DNA from: Stutzerimonas stutzeri
Lineage (GTDB): Bacteria; Pseudomonadota; Gammaproteobacteria; Pseudomonadales; Pseudomonadaceae
Assembly: GCF_015291885.1 (NCBI RefSeq)
Contig: NZ_CP036186.1
Coordinates: 4,354,001-4,418,000 of the forward strand
Direction: 5' to 3'
DNA length: 64,000 nt
Shown: positions 42,531 to 52,664 of the stretch, piece by piece
How positions within the stretch are numbered: position 1 is the stretch's first letter
Layout of the letters: every line of letters starts with the position of its first letter
The notes under the pieces: generated by a model
What the model saw: only the letters and a program-made list of their open reading frames with translations
Databases searched by the model: none
What the model was told of the DNA's origin: nothing
Translations under genes and position numbers: made by a program

Positions 42531-43535
42531 ATGTCGATCGAAATCAGCAACATCAACAAGCGCTTCGGCCAGTTCCAGGCGTTGAAGGCAATCAACCTGC
42601 ACATTCAGAGCGGCGAATTGGTCGCCCTGCTCGGCCCGTCCGGCTGCGGGAAGACCAGCCTGCTGCGCATCATCGCCGGGCTGGAAACGCCGGACAGCGG
42701 CAACATCGTATTCCATGGCGAGGACGTTTCCAGCCGCGATGTGCGCGACCGCAACGTCGGTTTCGTCTTCCAGCATTACGCCCTGTTCCGCCATATGACC
42801 GTGTTTGACAACGTGGCCTTCGGCCTGCGCATGAAGCCCAAGAAGCAACGCCCGAGCGAAGCGGTCATCGCCGAAAAAGTCCGCGAACTGCTCGGCCTCG
42901 TGCAGCTCGACTGGCTGGCCGACCGCTACCCGGAACAGCTCTCCGGTGGCCAGCGCCAGCGCATTGCCCTGGCCCGCGCGCTGGCAGTGGAGCCCAAGGT
43001 GTTGCTGCTCGATGAGCCGTTCGGCGCGCTGGATGCCAAGGTGCGCAAGGAACTGCGCCGCTGGCTGGCCCGCCTGCACGAGGACGTGCATCTGACCAGT
43101 GTGTTCGTCACCCATGACCAGGAAGAAGCGATGGAAGTCGCCGACCGCATCGTGGTGATGAACAAGGGGGTGATCGAGCAGATCGGCACGCCGGCGGAGG
43201 TGTACGCCAACCCCGCCAGCGAGTTCGTCTACCACTTTCTCGGCGACGCCAATCGGCTGCAGCTGGACGATGAACGTAGTGTGCTGTTCCGCCCGCATGA
43301 GGTTTCCCTGAGTCGTGAAGCCGCCGCCGAGCACATGGCCGGCGAGGTGCGCGACATCCGCCCGCTTGGTGCGCTGACCCGGGTCACGCTCAAGGTTGCC
43401 GGACAGGCCGAGCCGATCGAGGCCGAGGTCGGCAACGACCACGCCAGTCTCATAGGTGTGCAACGCGGCGCGACGCTGTATTTCCAACCCAAGGGCCAAT
43501 CGATCAAACCGTTGCAGGAGCTGCACCCAGGCTAA
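42531..43535 (+). CDS. cysA: Sulfate ABC transporter ATPase CysA (334 aa)
   Basis: Energises sulfate uptake. Walker [19 protein letters not shown] (about 35-52), signature [15 protein letters not shown] (about 136-150), Walker [15 protein letters not shown] (about 158) and a TOBE-like C-terminal regulatory part from about 245. ATG 42531 has AGGA eight bases upstream; ATG 42525 overlapping the cysW stop is an alternative. Confidence 0.96.
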   Translation: MSIEISNINKRFGQFQALKAINLHIQSGELVALLGPSGCGKTSLLRIIAGLETPDSGNIVFHGEDVSSRDVRDRNVGFVFQHYALFRHMTVFDNVAFGLRMKPKKQRPSEAVIAEKVRELLGLVQLDWLADRYPEQLSGGQRQRIALARALAVEPKVLLLDEPFGALDAKVRKELRRWLARLHEDVHLTSVFVTHDQEEAMEVADRIVVMNKGVIEQIGTPAEVYANPASEFVYHFLGDANRLQLDDERSVLFRPHEVSLSREAAAEHMAGEVRDIRPLGALTRVTLKVAGQAEPIEAEVGNDHASLIGVQRGATLYFQPKGQSIKPLQELHPG

Positions 43536-43630
43536 ATTGCTGAAACACATCGGGCGACGAAAGCGACTTGGCCTGGGCAGGTAACTGCCGCACCCTGTGC
43601 GCAGTCGCCCTTTTTCAGCGAGGCATCCTG

Positions 43631-44620
43631 ATGCGCATCACCCTGTTCAGCAGCAAGCCCTACGACCGCGACAGTTTCGAGACCGCCAATCAGGCCCATG
43701 GCTTCGAGCTGCACTTTCTCGAAGCCCGCCTCGACCCGGACACCGCCGCGCTGGCTGCCGGGGCCGAGGTGGTCTGTCCGTTCGTCAATGATGTGCTATC
43801 GGCGCCGGTGCTGGAGAAGCTCGCCGCAGGCGGCACGCAGCTGATCGCCTTGCGTTCGGCCGGCTACAACCATGTCGATCTGGCGTGCGCGAAGCGCCTC
43901 GGCCTGCCGGTGGTACGGGTGCCGGCCTATTCGCCACACGCGGTGGCCGAGCACACCGTGGCGCTGATCCTGGCGCTCAATCGCCGACTGCCGCGCGCCT
44001 TCAACCGCACCCGCGAAGGCAATTTCTCGCTACAGGGACTGACCGGCTTTGATCTGGTGGGCAAGCGCGTCGGCGTAGTCGGCAGCGGGCAGATCGGCGC
44101 AGTGTTCGCACGGATCATGCTCGGTTTTGGTTGCGAGGTGCAGCTCTATGACCCCTACCCCAATCCGGAGCTGGAACGTCTCGGCATGCGCTACGTTGCA
44201 CTCGATGAACTGCTCGCCAGCAGCGATATCGTTAGCCTGCACTGCCCACTCACGGAGCAGACACGCCATCTGATCAACCAGCAGAGCCTGGCGACCATGA
44301 AGCCACGTGCCATGCTGATCAACACCGGTCGCGGCGCCCTGATCGACACGCCGGCGCTGATCGGCGCGCTGAAGAGCGGTCAGCTGGGTTACCTGGGGCT
44401 GGACGTCTATGAGGAAGAGGCCGGGCTGTTCTTCGAGGACCACTCCGGCCTGCCGCTGCAGGACGACGTACTGGCGCGCCTGCTGTCGTTCCCCAATGTA
44501 ATCGTTACCGCGCATCAGGCTTTTCTCACCGAGGAGGCGCTGTCCGCCATCGCCGGTACCACGCTGGGCAACGTCGCGGCCTGGCAGGCCGGGCAGAACA
44601 GCAATCAGGTCAGCGACTAG
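43631..44620 (+). CDS. ldhA: Fermentative D-lactate dehydrogenase (329 aa)
   Basis: Reduces pyruvate to D-lactate with NADH. D-2-hydroxyacid dehydrogenase features: ALRSAGYNHVDL (about 74-85, catalytic Arg region), NAD site VGVVGSGQIGAVFARI (about 146-161), LHCPLTEQTRHLIN, NTGRGALIDT (catalytic Arg neighbourhood) and TAHQAFLTEEAL with the catalytic His (about 296). ATG 43631 follows AGGCATCCTG; an upstream frame to 43568 is not supported. It converges with the next gene and overlaps its tail by 4 bp. Confidence 0.93.
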   Translation: MRITLFSSKPYDRDSFETANQAHGFELHFLEARLDPDTAALAAGAEVVCPFVNDVLSAPVLEKLAAGGTQLIALRSAGYNHVDLACAKRLGLPVVRVPAYSPHAVAEHTVALILALNRRLPRAFNRTREGNFSLQGLTGFDLVGKRVGVVGSGQIGAVFARIMLGFGCEVQLYDPYPNPELERLGMRYVALDELLASSDIVSLHCPLTEQTRHLINQQSLATMKPRAMLINTGRGALIDTPALIGALKSGQLGYLGLDVYEEEAGLFFEDHSGLPLQDDVLARLLSFPNVIVTAHQAFLTEEALSAIAGTTLGNVAAWQAGQNSNQVSD

Positions 44621-45300
44621 CGCTTTAACGGCCCATCGAGTTGGCACAGGCGCGCTTCGAGCAGTGCGGGGAAGCGTTTGAACCAGGTCTGGTTCAGCGG
44701 CGAGGGATGCGGCAGCGGGTGCAGGGTGAAGGTTCGGCTCTGCCCCTGCGCCTCCTGTAGTTCGACGTCCAGGCTGGCGCTGAAGCGATCCTCACGCTGC
44801 CAGAACGCCTCCAGGCGCTGGCGCTCCTCACGCGGCCGGTCGATGCCGAACCAGAGGAAGGCTTCGCGACCAAGGGTGACGATATGCCGGCCGTGCCAGC
44901 TGTCGATCAGCAACTGGCGCATCAGCGGATGAAAGCGCCGCTTGACCGCCATCGACCAGGCCTTGTTGCCTATCGGCTTGTAGGGAACGGTGTTGATCCA
45001 GAAGTAATGCGGCCCGAGCGCCCGCCCCGCATCGAAGTCCGGCATCTCCGCTGCGTGCAGATGGCGATAGAGCACGCGGCGGACGATCTGCCCGCCGGAG
45101 CCAATGAAGGGCTCGCCATGGCGCACCTCTTCGCGACCGGGGTCACGGCCGAAAAAGCAGATCGGCGCGTCGGCATCGCCAAGCCCGATGATTGGCTCCA
45201 GCGGATCACGCTCGAATGCCTGGTAGACCGGCAGATCGATGCCATCGGTGTGTGCGGCGAGCTCACGTAGCGCCTGGCGTATCTCGGTGGGCAGCGGCAT
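44617..45300 (-). CDS. Uracil-DNA glycosylase-family protein (227 aa)
   Basis: Probably removes uracil from DNA. The UDG-like block CFFGRDPGREEVRHGEPFIGSGGQ (about 48-72) corresponds to the GEAPG motif of family 4-type enzymes, HYFWINTVPYKPIGN gives the middle Asn, and LHPLPHPSPLN is the conserved His motif near the C-terminus. ATG 45300 is chosen because the frame upstream belongs to the next gene's antisense. Confidence 0.85.
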   Translation of the reverse strand: MPLPTEIRQALRELAAHTDGIDLPVYQAFERDPLEPIIGLGDADAPICFFGRDPGREEVRHGEPFIGSGGQIVRRVLYRHLHAAEMPDFDAGRALGPHYFWINTVPYKPIGNKAWSMAVKRRFHPLMRQLLIDSWHGRHIVTLGREAFLWFGIDRPREERQRLEAFWQREDRFSASLDVELQEAQGQSRTFTLHPLPHPSPLNQTWFKRFPALLEARLCQLDGPLKR

Positions 45301-45311
45301 CACCTGCGAAC

Positions 45312-45848
45312 TCAGAAATCGCTTTCGTCGACCAGCTCGACTGCCGCCGCTTCCAGCGCATAGGCGGCATCGGCCAGGTCGTTGCTGACCGGCTCGATCT
45401 GCAGGCGACCGTCGACCCACAGCGGCGCATAGATGTCCTCCAGGGCGATGCCTTTCGGGTAACGCACCAGCACGATCTGGTTCGGCGGTGGTGGCGGCAC
45501 ATGAATGCAGGCGCCGGGATAGGGCACCAGGAAGAACTCGGTGCTGCGCCCGCGCTCGTCGCTTTCCAGCGGCACCGGATAGCCGCCCAGGCGGATCTCG
45601 CGGCCATTCAGCGTGGCGACGGTCTTGGCCGAATACATCACCGCCGGCAGCCCGGCTTCCTGTTTGAGTCCGCCCTGATCGCTGAAGCCAGCGTCCTCGG
45701 GTGTCGAGTGGTCGATCTCGGGCATTTCTTCCAGCGCCTGGCGGTCCTCGGGCGGCATCAGTTCGAGCCAGTCGAGTTCGGGCGGCGTGGTCTGGGCGTG
45801 GGAAGCGACAGCAAGGCAACAGAGCAGCGAGAGGATGAATGTGCGCAT
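45312..45848 (-). CDS. DUF3299 domain secreted protein (178 aa)
   Basis: A signal peptide MRTFILSLLCCLAVASHAQ places it in the periplasm. After it come ELDWLELMPPEDRQALEEMP and the DUF3299 core VRLGGYPVPLE-like (here IRLGGYPVPLESDE), EFFLVPYPGACIHVPPPPPNQIVLV and APLWVDGRLQIEP. The function is unknown; homologues sit near envelope or lipoprotein genes. ATG 45848 is used because the signal peptide starts there. It is 11 bp upstream of the UDG-like gene, suggesting one transcript. Confidence 0.85.
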   Translation of the reverse strand: MRTFILSLLCCLAVASHAQTTPPELDWLELMPPEDRQALEEMPEIDHSTPEDAGFSDQGGLKQEAGLPAVMYSAKTVATLNGREIRLGGYPVPLESDERGRSTEFFLVPYPGACIHVPPPPPNQIVLVRYPKGIALEDIYAPLWVDGRLQIEPVSNDLADAAYALEAAAVELVDESDF

Positions 45849-45900
45849 AAGGCAACTACATGAGAGAGAACAGGGCCGCAGGGCGCGGCCCTGTGGCGCA

Positions 45901-46152
45901 TCAATGTTTGCGTTTGGTAACCATGCCGTAGATGACCAGCAGGATGATCGCACCGACCACGGCGCCGATAAAGCCTGCGCCTTCACCAGCCTGGTACAGA
46001 CCGAGCGCCTGGCCGCCGTAGGTCGCCAGCAGCGAGCCGCCGATACCCAGCAGGATGGTCATGATCCAGCCCATGCTGTCGTCACCCGGCTTCAGAAAAC
46101 GTGCGATGAGGCCGACGATAAGGCCGATGATGATAGTGCCAATAATGCCCAT
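45901..46152 (-). CDS. GlsB/YeaQ/YmgE stress-response membrane protein (83 aa)
   Basis: A small integral membrane protein with three hydrophobic helices: GIIGTIIIGLIVGLIARFLKPG, MTILLGIGGSLLATYGG and FIGAVVGAIILLVIYGMV, with the family Gly pattern. It belongs to the transglycosylase-associated family, induced by envelope or stationary stress in relatives. ATG 46152 is chosen; the frame to 46188 adds a soluble tail not seen in the family. AGGAG lies upstream. Confidence 0.9.
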   Translation of the reverse strand: MGIIGTIIIGLIVGLIARFLKPGDDSMGWIMTILLGIGGSLLATYGGQALGLYQAGEGAGFIGAVVGAIILLVIYGMVTKRKH

Positions 46153-46237
46153 GAAAAAACTCCTGAGGTCCGAAAGGTGGGTAACCAATCGGACCCGAGG
46201 GCGCTGTCACCGTTCGCCGAAGCCTGACGGCCGGGCG

Positions 46238-47323
46238 TTAGGAATGGGGAATCAACGATTCCACAGCGGTGATCTGGCGGTCCAGCGTGGAACGATCGGG
46301 GCAGCGCAGCGTGGCGTGACCGACCTTGCGTCCGACCTTGAAGGCCTTGCCATAGTGATGCAGGTGGCAGTCTTCGATGGCGATGACCTTTTCCACCGGC
46401 GGCACGTCACCGATGAAGTTGAGCATGGCGCTCTCACCCAGCTTGGCGGTCGATCCCAGCGGCAGGCCGGCGACGGCACGCAGATGGTTCTCGAACTGGC
46501 TGCACTCGGCGCCTTCGATGGTCCAGTGCCCGGAGTTGTGCACGCGCGGAGCGATCTCGTTGGCCTTCAGGCCGCCGTCGACTTCGAAGAACTCGAAAGC
46601 CAGCACGCCGACATAGTCGAGCTGCTTGAGCACACGACCAACGTAGTCCTCGGCCAGCGCCTGCAGCGGATGATTGCTGCTGGCCACCGATAGCCGCAGG
46701 ATGCCGCTCTCGTGGCTGTTGTGCACCAGCGGATAGAAGCAGGTTTCACCGTCGCGGCCACGTACGGCAATCAGCGAAACTTCGCCGGTGAACGGCACGA
46801 AACCTTCGAGAAGGCATGGCACGCTGCCCAGCTCGGCGAAGGCATTGCTGACGTCGGCCGGCTTGCGCAGTAGCTTCTGGCCCTTGCCGTCGTAGCCCAG
46901 GGTGCGGGTCTTGAGTACCGCTGGCAGGCCGATGCTGGCCACCGCGGCGTCGAGGTCGGCTTGAGACTGGATGTCGGCGAAATCCGGGGTGGGGATGCCG
47001 AGGTCCTTGAACATGGATTTTTCGAACCAGCGATCACGGGCGATGCGCAGCGATTCAGCGCTCGGGTAGACCGGCACGAACTGCGAGAGGAAGGCCACCG
47101 TCTCGGCCGGCACGCTCTCGAACTCGAAGGTGACCAGGTCCACTTCGTCGGCCAGCCGGCGCAGGTGGTCCTTGTCGTCGTAGTCCGCGCGGATGTGCTC
47201 GCCGAGGGCCTGTGCGCAGGCGTCCGGCGCCGGATCGAGGAAGGCGAAGCTCATACCCAGCGGAGTGCCCGCCAGGGCGAGCATGCGGCCCAGCTGGCCG
47301 CCACCGATCACACCAATTTTCAT
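46238..47323 (-). CDS. purK: 5-(carboxyamino)imidazole ribonucleotide synthase (361 aa)
   Basis: Uses ATP and bicarbonate to carboxylate AIR in purine synthesis. ATP-grasp protein with KIGVIGGGQLGRMLALAG at the N-terminus, LKTRTLGYDGKGQ (about 136) and NEIAPRVHNSGHWTIEG (about 255) as ATP-grasp motifs. The length matches the family. It follows purE by 104 bp in one operon. Confidence 0.96.
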   Translation of the reverse strand: MKIGVIGGGQLGRMLALAGTPLGMSFAFLDPAPDACAQALGEHIRADYDDKDHLRRLADEVDLVTFEFESVPAETVAFLSQFVPVYPSAESLRIARDRWFEKSMFKDLGIPTPDFADIQSQADLDAAVASIGLPAVLKTRTLGYDGKGQKLLRKPADVSNAFAELGSVPCLLEGFVPFTGEVSLIAVRGRDGETCFYPLVHNSHESGILRLSVASSNHPLQALAEDYVGRVLKQLDYVGVLAFEFFEVDGGLKANEIAPRVHNSGHWTIEGAECSQFENHLRAVAGLPLGSTAKLGESAMLNFIGDVPPVEKVIAIEDCHLHHYGKAFKVGRKVGHATLRCPDRSTLDRQITAVESLIPHS

Positions 47324-47427
47324 ATCAACGGCCCTTCAGTAGGCGGCAGATCGAGCGCGCGCATCGCGCGGCGCAGGAAAGCAAGTTTATACCCGCCAGC
47401 CGCGTCGCCGGGGCTGGCGAAGGGAGC

Positions 47428-47916
47428 TCAGATACGCGGGTCCGGACAGTCCAGTACAGTCTGGGTCTGCTCGTCGCGGAATTTCTTCAGCGCCTGGTGA
47501 TACTCGGGGAATTCATGACCGATGATGCTCGCTGACAACAGCGCGGCATTGATCGCACCGGCCTTGCCGATCGCCAGGGTGGCAACCGGAACGCCCGCTG
47601 GCATCTGCACGATGGACAACAGCGAATCGACGCCGGAGAGCATCGACGACTGCACCGGCACACCGAGCACCGGCAGGTGCGTCTTGGCTGCGCACATGCC
47701 CGGCAGGTGGGCGGCACCGCCGGCGCCGGCGATGATCACGCGCAAGCCGCGGGCTTCAGCCTGTTCGGCGTACTGGAAGAGCAGGTCCGGGGTGCGATGG
47801 GCGGACACCACCGTCACTTCATGGGGGATGCCCAGCTTTTCCAGCATGTCGGCGGTGTGGCTCAGGGTGGACCAGTCGGACTTCGAGCCCATGATCACGC
47901 CTACCAGTGCGCTCAT
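47428..47916 (-). CDS. purE: N5-CAIR mutase (162 aa)
   Basis: Converts N5-CAIR to CAIR, the step after Pur[15 protein letters not shown] (about 5-18), [15 protein letters not shown] (catalytic His, about 40-54) and [17 protein letters not shown] are the class I signatures. ATG 47916 has AGAGG nine bases upstream; 47931 is another in-frame ATG without a site. First gene of purEK. Confidence 0.96.
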   Translation of the reverse strand: MSALVGVIMGSKSDWSTLSHTADMLEKLGIPHEVTVVSAHRTPDLLFQYAEQAEARGLRVIIAGAGGAAHLPGMCAAKTHLPVLGVPVQSSMLSGVDSLLSIVQMPAGVPVATLAIGKAGAINAALLSASIIGHEFPEYHQALKKFRDEQTQTVLDCPDPRI

Positions 47917-48074
47917 CGTCGTGCCTCTCATCGGGCGCCCGCGGGCGCGTCAAGAACAACAAACCACGCAAAAGAGCGTGGCCTGGACAGTCGCGGATCG
48001 GCTATGGCCGTCCGCACGAAAGCCGCGCAGTATAGCGCAAGGCATGACCAGCCAGTACCCCGCATGGTCGGCCG

Positions 48075-50567
48075 TTACTGCAGCTGAGCAGGCGCCAGTC
48101 GCGGCAACTCGATCCAGAATCGGCTGCCAACGCCGGGTTCGCTGTGCAGGCCCATGTGGCCGTTCATCAGCCGGGCGAACTCCAGACACAGCGACAAGCC
48201 AATGCCGGTGCCTTGAATCATGCTGTTCTCCCGACCCAGTCGCTGGAAAGGCTCGAACACCTGCGCCTGCTGCTCTGGATCGATACCCAGGCCAGTGTCC
48301 TCGACCAAAAGCCGCACGTGACCCGGGCTGGTCTCGACGCGCAGGCTGATATGGCCATTGGGGACGTTGTACTTCATCGCATTGGACAGCAGGTTCAACA
48401 CCACCTGGCGCAAGCGACGCGGTTCGGCAAGCACCAGCAGGCGCTCATCGGGCAGCAACAGATCCAGCTGCAAGCCACGCTGCTGGACTTCCAGCGCGAC
48501 CAACTCGGCACATTCGCGCATCAGGCTGCAAACCTCCACCGGCTGCAGCTCCAGTTGCGCAGGCTCATTCTGCACACTCGACCATTCGAGAATCTCGCCC
48601 AGCAGTTGATTGAGGTGACGGCTTGCCAGCAGGATTTCGTCGAGATACTCCGCGGCTTCGGACTGGCTTTCATCATCGCAGTCCATGCGCATCAGCTGAG
48701 CAAAGCCGAGAATCGCGTTCAGCGGTGTGCGCAGCTCGTGACTGATGCCCGAGAGCAGCCGCCCCTTCGCTTCGCTGGTCGCTTGCGCCTGCAAGGTTGC
48801 CGCGCGCAGCTCTTCCTCGACTCGCATCAGCGCATCAATATCCACGTGAGTACCGGCCAACACCCTCGCCACACCAGTATCCGGGTCCTGCTCGAGCACG
48901 CGACCGCGGCTCAGTAGCCAATGGTAATGGCCCTGGGTATCGGCAAAGCGGTACTTGGCTTCGTAACGCTGCTGCAGACCCAGGCTCACCCGCTCAAGCT
49001 GGGCCAGCGTCGGCGCCAGGTCATCAGGATGGATGCGCTGGCGGAACTCGGTGTCGCTCAGCTGCCCGGAGGGCAGGCCGAATCGAGTCACCATTCTGCC
49101 GCGCATGCGCAGCATGTGATTGGGCATGTCGTATTCCCAGAGGCTCTCGGTGGCGCTTTCCAGCACCAGTTCCAGGCGCCGCTGTGCCTCCCAGCGCTCG
49201 GACTCGCTGTATGCCAGGCGGCTGCCGATTTCCTGGGTGTGGCGGGACATTTCGTCGAGCTCGAGGATCTGTGCGTGCGTCGGCTCCGGCCGCCAACGGC
49301 CAACGCCGATCTCGCCAAGCATCCGCGAGATACCGGCAATGGGCGTGAGCAGCGCCCCACTGAGCTGGCGCGCCCGTAGCCACATGACCGCGAAGAAGCC
49401 GATATAGAACAGCACCAGCCCGGCTATCAGCAGATAGCCGATCTGCTGATAACGGCCCGCCAGCGCATTGGTCTGGCGAAACACCGCAGCCTCGTCGACC
49501 ATCGCCAGCAGATGCCAACCGGTCTGCGCAACGGTGGTCCAGGCCACCAGTTGCGGTCGTCCACCGAGCATTATCTGCTGCACGCCACTGCTGGCACCGG
49601 AAATCGCGGCGGCGAGCTCGGCCGTTTCGGCACGACGATCGAGCTGGAAGTCTTCCGGCTTGAACATCTCACTGCGAATCGCTTCCAGATAAGAGTGATC
49701 GGTCAGCTCGGCAAGGCCGAAGTCCTCCTCGCCAGGCTCCGGCAAGGCCATGATCGTCAGGTCGTCGCTGACCAGCATGGCGTACCCTCCCCAGGGCACT
49801 TGCAGCTGGCCGATCTGTTCGAGAATGCCACTGACGGTGATGTCGATGCCGACCACCCCTTCGAGGAAATCGCCGCTGTACACCGGCGCAGTCGCCGACA
49901 TCATCCAGCCGTGTCCGGCCGGGTCGAGGTACACATCGGTCCACACCACGCCGCGCGACGGGTTGTGCTCGGCGTCCGCCAGGTAATAGAAGTTGTACTT
50001 GGGAATATCCATGTCCGTGGGGTACTGGTCGAGGGTGAAGAACCACGGATAGATATGGTTGAAGCTGTCCCAGCTGTTGAAATAGAGGCTGGCAACCAGC
50101 GGGTTGCGCCCTTCGATTTCCTTCATCAACGGCTCCAGCAGCCGCAGCTTGGCGATCTTCTGCAGATCATGCCGGTCGGGCGGCGTAGCGGCGGAGTAGA
50201 AGACCGCAGCGCCGCCATTGTCGTTAGGGCTGTAGCGCACGCCGTCGCCACTCAGTGCCAGCTCGGGCAGTTGCGCGGGCTCACCGCTTTGCAGCGCCTG
50301 CGCGGTGAGGTTGCGATACAGCTGCGTCAGGGCGCTGACCTGGCTGAGCTGTTCACCGACCAGCCGCGACTCGAGGCTGACCGCCGCCTGCAGGTCATTG
50401 AGCGCGGTCTCGCGCAGATGCTCGACTTGCGCGTCGCGAATCGCATTATTGGTCAGCAGATAGATCGCGATCAGCGCGGTTTCCACCAGCACCAGCGGAA
50501 TGAGCGCGCTGCGAACGAAGGCCCGCCAGATCCATTGACGCAGGCCGATTGGCTTTGGGGTGGGCAC
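48075..50567 (-). CDS. Membrane sensor histidine kinase, Cache-PAS (830 aa)
   Basis: The N-terminal helix (ALIPLVLVETALIAIYLLT) and a second membrane segment IGYLLIAGLVLFYIGFFAVMW (about 380-400) enclose a periplasmic dCACHE sensor with DVYLDPAGHGWMMSATAPVY and GVVGIDITVSGIL. A HAMP-like linker, PAS fold (YRFADTQGHYHWLLSRGRVLEQD), HisKA H-box GISHELRTPLNAILGF (about 635) and HATPase N/G1/G2 boxes (NLLSNAMKYNVP, VEDTGLGIDPE, GTGIGLSLCLEF) follow. No receiver domain or adjacent response regulator was seen. I prefer GTG 50567, which has GGAG upstream, to ATG 50591. The ligand is unknown, perhaps a small acid or amino acid. Confidence 0.9.
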   Translation of the reverse strand: MPTPKPIGLRQWIWRAFVRSALIPLVLVETALIAIYLLTNNAIRDAQVEHLRETALNDLQAAVSLESRLVGEQLSQVSALTQLYRNLTAQALQSGEPAQLPELALSGDGVRYSPNDNGGAAVFYSAATPPDRHDLQKIAKLRLLEPLMKEIEGRNPLVASLYFNSWDSFNHIYPWFFTLDQYPTDMDIPKYNFYYLADAEHNPSRGVVWTDVYLDPAGHGWMMSATAPVYSGDFLEGVVGIDITVSGILEQIGQLQVPWGGYAMLVSDDLTIMALPEPGEEDFGLAELTDHSYLEAIRSEMFKPEDFQLDRRAETAELAAAISGASSGVQQIMLGGRPQLVAWTTVAQTGWHLLAMVDEAAVFRQTNALAGRYQQIGYLLIAGLVLFYIGFFAVMWLRARQLSGALLTPIAGISRMLGEIGVGRWRPEPTHAQILELDEMSRHTQEIGSRLAYSESERWEAQRRLELVLESATESLWEYDMPNHMLRMRGRMVTRFGLPSGQLSDTEFRQRIHPDDLAPTLAQLERVSLGLQQRYEAKYRFADTQGHYHWLLSRGRVLEQDPDTGVARVLAGTHVDIDALMRVEEELRAATLQAQATSEAKGRLLSGISHELRTPLNAILGFAQLMRMDCDDESQSEAAEYLDEILLASRHLNQLLGEILEWSSVQNEPAQLELQPVEVCSLMRECAELVALEVQQRGLQLDLLLPDERLLVLAEPRRLRQVVLNLLSNAMKYNVPNGHISLRVETSPGHVRLLVEDTGLGIDPEQQAQVFEPFQRLGRENSMIQGTGIGLSLCLEFARLMNGHMGLHSEPGVGSRFWIELPRLAPAQLQ

Positions 50568-50685
50568 GAAAAGGCTCCAGCAGCCGCGCAAGGCGAACAG
50601 TCAGCGATGGGCGCGGCAGGGCAGCGATCATAACATTGCCTCAATGGCGAGGAGCTAGCGCCTTAAGGCCAAGATCGCCGCTGCC

Positions 50686-52608
50686 TCAGCAGACGCTGGC
50701 AACGCTGGCGGCACTGGGAGCCGCACGGCGGCATTGCTTGGCCATCGCGGCCAGGCGTACCGCGACATTGGCGGTGCCGTAGCCAGCATAGCCATTGCAA
50801 CGCTGCAGTATCTCGAAGAAAAATCGTCCTTCGAACGGTTCGGTGTAGACGTGAAACAGCTCGCCCCCCTCGGCATCGCGATCGTACAGCACGTTGTAGC
50901 GTGCCAATTCAGAGAGCAGCGCATCGTCGAAATCGAACCGCGCTGCCAGATCGTCGTAATAGTTGCGCGGAATTTCCAGCAGCGGCACCCCGGCCTCCTC
51001 GGCCCGCGCGACCTCGGCGAAGATGTCGTCACAGGCAAACGCCACATGGTGCACGCCAGCACCGCGATAGCTGGAGAGCGCCTGGGCAATCACGGTGTCA
51101 CGATCCTGCGACGTATTGAGTGGTAACCGGACCCGACCACAGGGGCTGCGCATGGCGCGACACTTCATCAGCCCGTAGGGATCGGGTAGCAACAGCTCGT
51201 CGTCCGCCTCAAAATCGAACAGGCTGCGATAGAACAGCACCCAGCTGGCCAGGCTCTCGGCTGGCAGCGCGGTGGCCATGTGATCGATACGCTGCAAGCC
51301 CGCGCCTTGCAGGCCAACCGCATGCAGGCGAAAGTCGATGTCATAGTTGCTCTGGCCTGGCGCGCCGGACTCAAGCAGATAGATCAGGCTGCCATCTGGC
51401 GCCCGCACCGCCGGAATCTGTCGCTCATTGGGCCCGATCAGGCCGCGATAGGGCTGCCCGCCAAAGGCACAGGCACGAGCCAGCGCAGGGCTCTCTTCGT
51501 CGATCTTCAGTGCCATGGCGCACACCGACGGTCCATGCGCCTCGAAATAGTTATGGGCAAACGAATAGGGCTCAGCGTTGAGCACGATATTGATCTCACC
51601 CTGGCGAAACAGCTGCACATCCTTCGACCGATGCTGCCCGACATGAGCAAAGCCAAGACGCTGCAGCCAGCTACCCAGACGCACGGCATGCGGCTCGTCC
51701 ACCGCGAACTCGAGGAAATCAATGCCTTGGTAGCGTGGTGCCGGAGGTGGTGAGAACAGCGTCTGCACCAGCGGAGATTTGACCGAGGCACTCAGACGTT
51801 GCCCGGTCTTTTCTTCCAGATGCCTAAGCGCACGCAAACCATCTGCGGCGATCCCGCGCGGCGGCGCAGCACGGAAGCCATCATTGAACACTTCCAGCGA
51901 CAGCGGGCCGCTGTAGCCGGCCTGCAGCACCGGTGCGAGAAAACTCGCCAGGTCGAATCCGCCCTGACCAGGGAAGCAGCGGAAATGCCGGCTCCATTCC
52001 AGCACGTCCATGGCCAGCAACGGCGCGTCGGCAAGCTGCACGAAGAAGATCCGCTCGCCCGGGATATCGATGATGCCGCTCGGGTCGTCGCCCAGCGCCA
52101 GCGTATGAAAACTGTCGAGAATCACCCCGAGCGCGGGATGATCGACCTGCTGCACCAAGGACCAGACCTGCCGCCAAGTCTTCACGTGGCGGCCCCAGGC
52201 CAGCGCCTCGTAACCCACGCGCAGCCCGCGTGCGCCGGCGCGCTCGGCGATTTGGCCAAGGTCACCCACAAGCGTTTCGCTGTCGCCCAACGCATCGGCC
52301 TGCACGTTACTGCACAGCAGCATCAGGTCGACACCCAGTTCATGCATCAGGTCAAACTTACGCTCGGCCCGATCAAGATTGCGCTGCACGCGCACACGCG
52401 GGCATCCCTCGAAATCGCGAAACGGCTGGAACAGCGTGACCGCAATGCCCAGATCCTCGCACAACCGGCGAATGTCCTGCGGGCTACCGGAGTGATAAAG
52501 GAGATCGTTCTCGAACAGCTCTACGCCATCGAATCCAGCCGCGGCGGCGGCCTCCAGCTTCTCCGGCAAGGTGCCGCTAAGGGACACGGTGGCGATCGAG
52601 CGCTTCAT
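50686..52608 (-). CDS. quiC: 3-Dehydroshikimate dehydratase fused to an HPPD-like domain (640 aa)
   Basis: The N-terminal TIM-barrel domain (about 1-280) has FDGVELFENDLLYH, LGVILDSFHTLALG and LSLEVFNDGF, typical of the AsbF/QuiC dehydratase that turns 3-dehydroshikimate into protocatechuate. The C-terminal part (about 290-625) is a VOC/4-hydroxyphenylpyruvate dioxygenase-like domain with LEFAVDEPHAVRLGSWLQRLGF, RIDHMATALP and HHVAFACDDIF. This hybrid layout is known in Pseudomonas QuiC1. ATG 52608 follows AGGAG. It lies 56 bp behind the A-T-TE gene, so the product may feed it rather than only catabolism. Confidence 0.9.
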   Translation of the reverse strand: MKRSIATVSLSGTLPEKLEAAAAAGFDGVELFENDLLYHSGSPQDIRRLCEDLGIAVTLFQPFRDFEGCPRVRVQRNLDRAERKFDLMHELGVDLMLLCSNVQADALGDSETLVGDLGQIAERAGARGLRVGYEALAWGRHVKTWRQVWSLVQQVDHPALGVILDSFHTLALGDDPSGIIDIPGERIFFVQLADAPLLAMDVLEWSRHFRCFPGQGGFDLASFLAPVLQAGYSGPLSLEVFNDGFRAAPPRGIAADGLRALRHLEEKTGQRLSASVKSPLVQTLFSPPPAPRYQGIDFLEFAVDEPHAVRLGSWLQRLGFAHVGQHRSKDVQLFRQGEINIVLNAEPYSFAHNYFEAHGPSVCAMALKIDEESPALARACAFGGQPYRGLIGPNERQIPAVRAPDGSLIYLLESGAPGQSNYDIDFRLHAVGLQGAGLQRIDHMATALPAESLASWVLFYRSLFDFEADDELLLPDPYGLMKCRAMRSPCGRVRLPLNTSQDRDTVIAQALSSYRGAGVHHVAFACDDIFAEVARAEEAGVPLLEIPRNYYDDLAARFDFDDALLSELARYNVLYDRDAEGGELFHVYTEPFEGRFFFEILQRCNGYAGYGTANVAVRLAAMAKQCRRAAPSAASVASVC

Positions 52609-52664
52609 ACGGTTACTCCTGTTACCGGGGGACTGGGGCAGCACTGGGGTTGGCGCACGCATGT

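Noticed and set aside
45263..45607. Open frames overlapping the DUF3299 gene on the same strand
   Set aside because: Shadows in other frames; the signal peptide and family motifs lie in the 45312-45848 frame.
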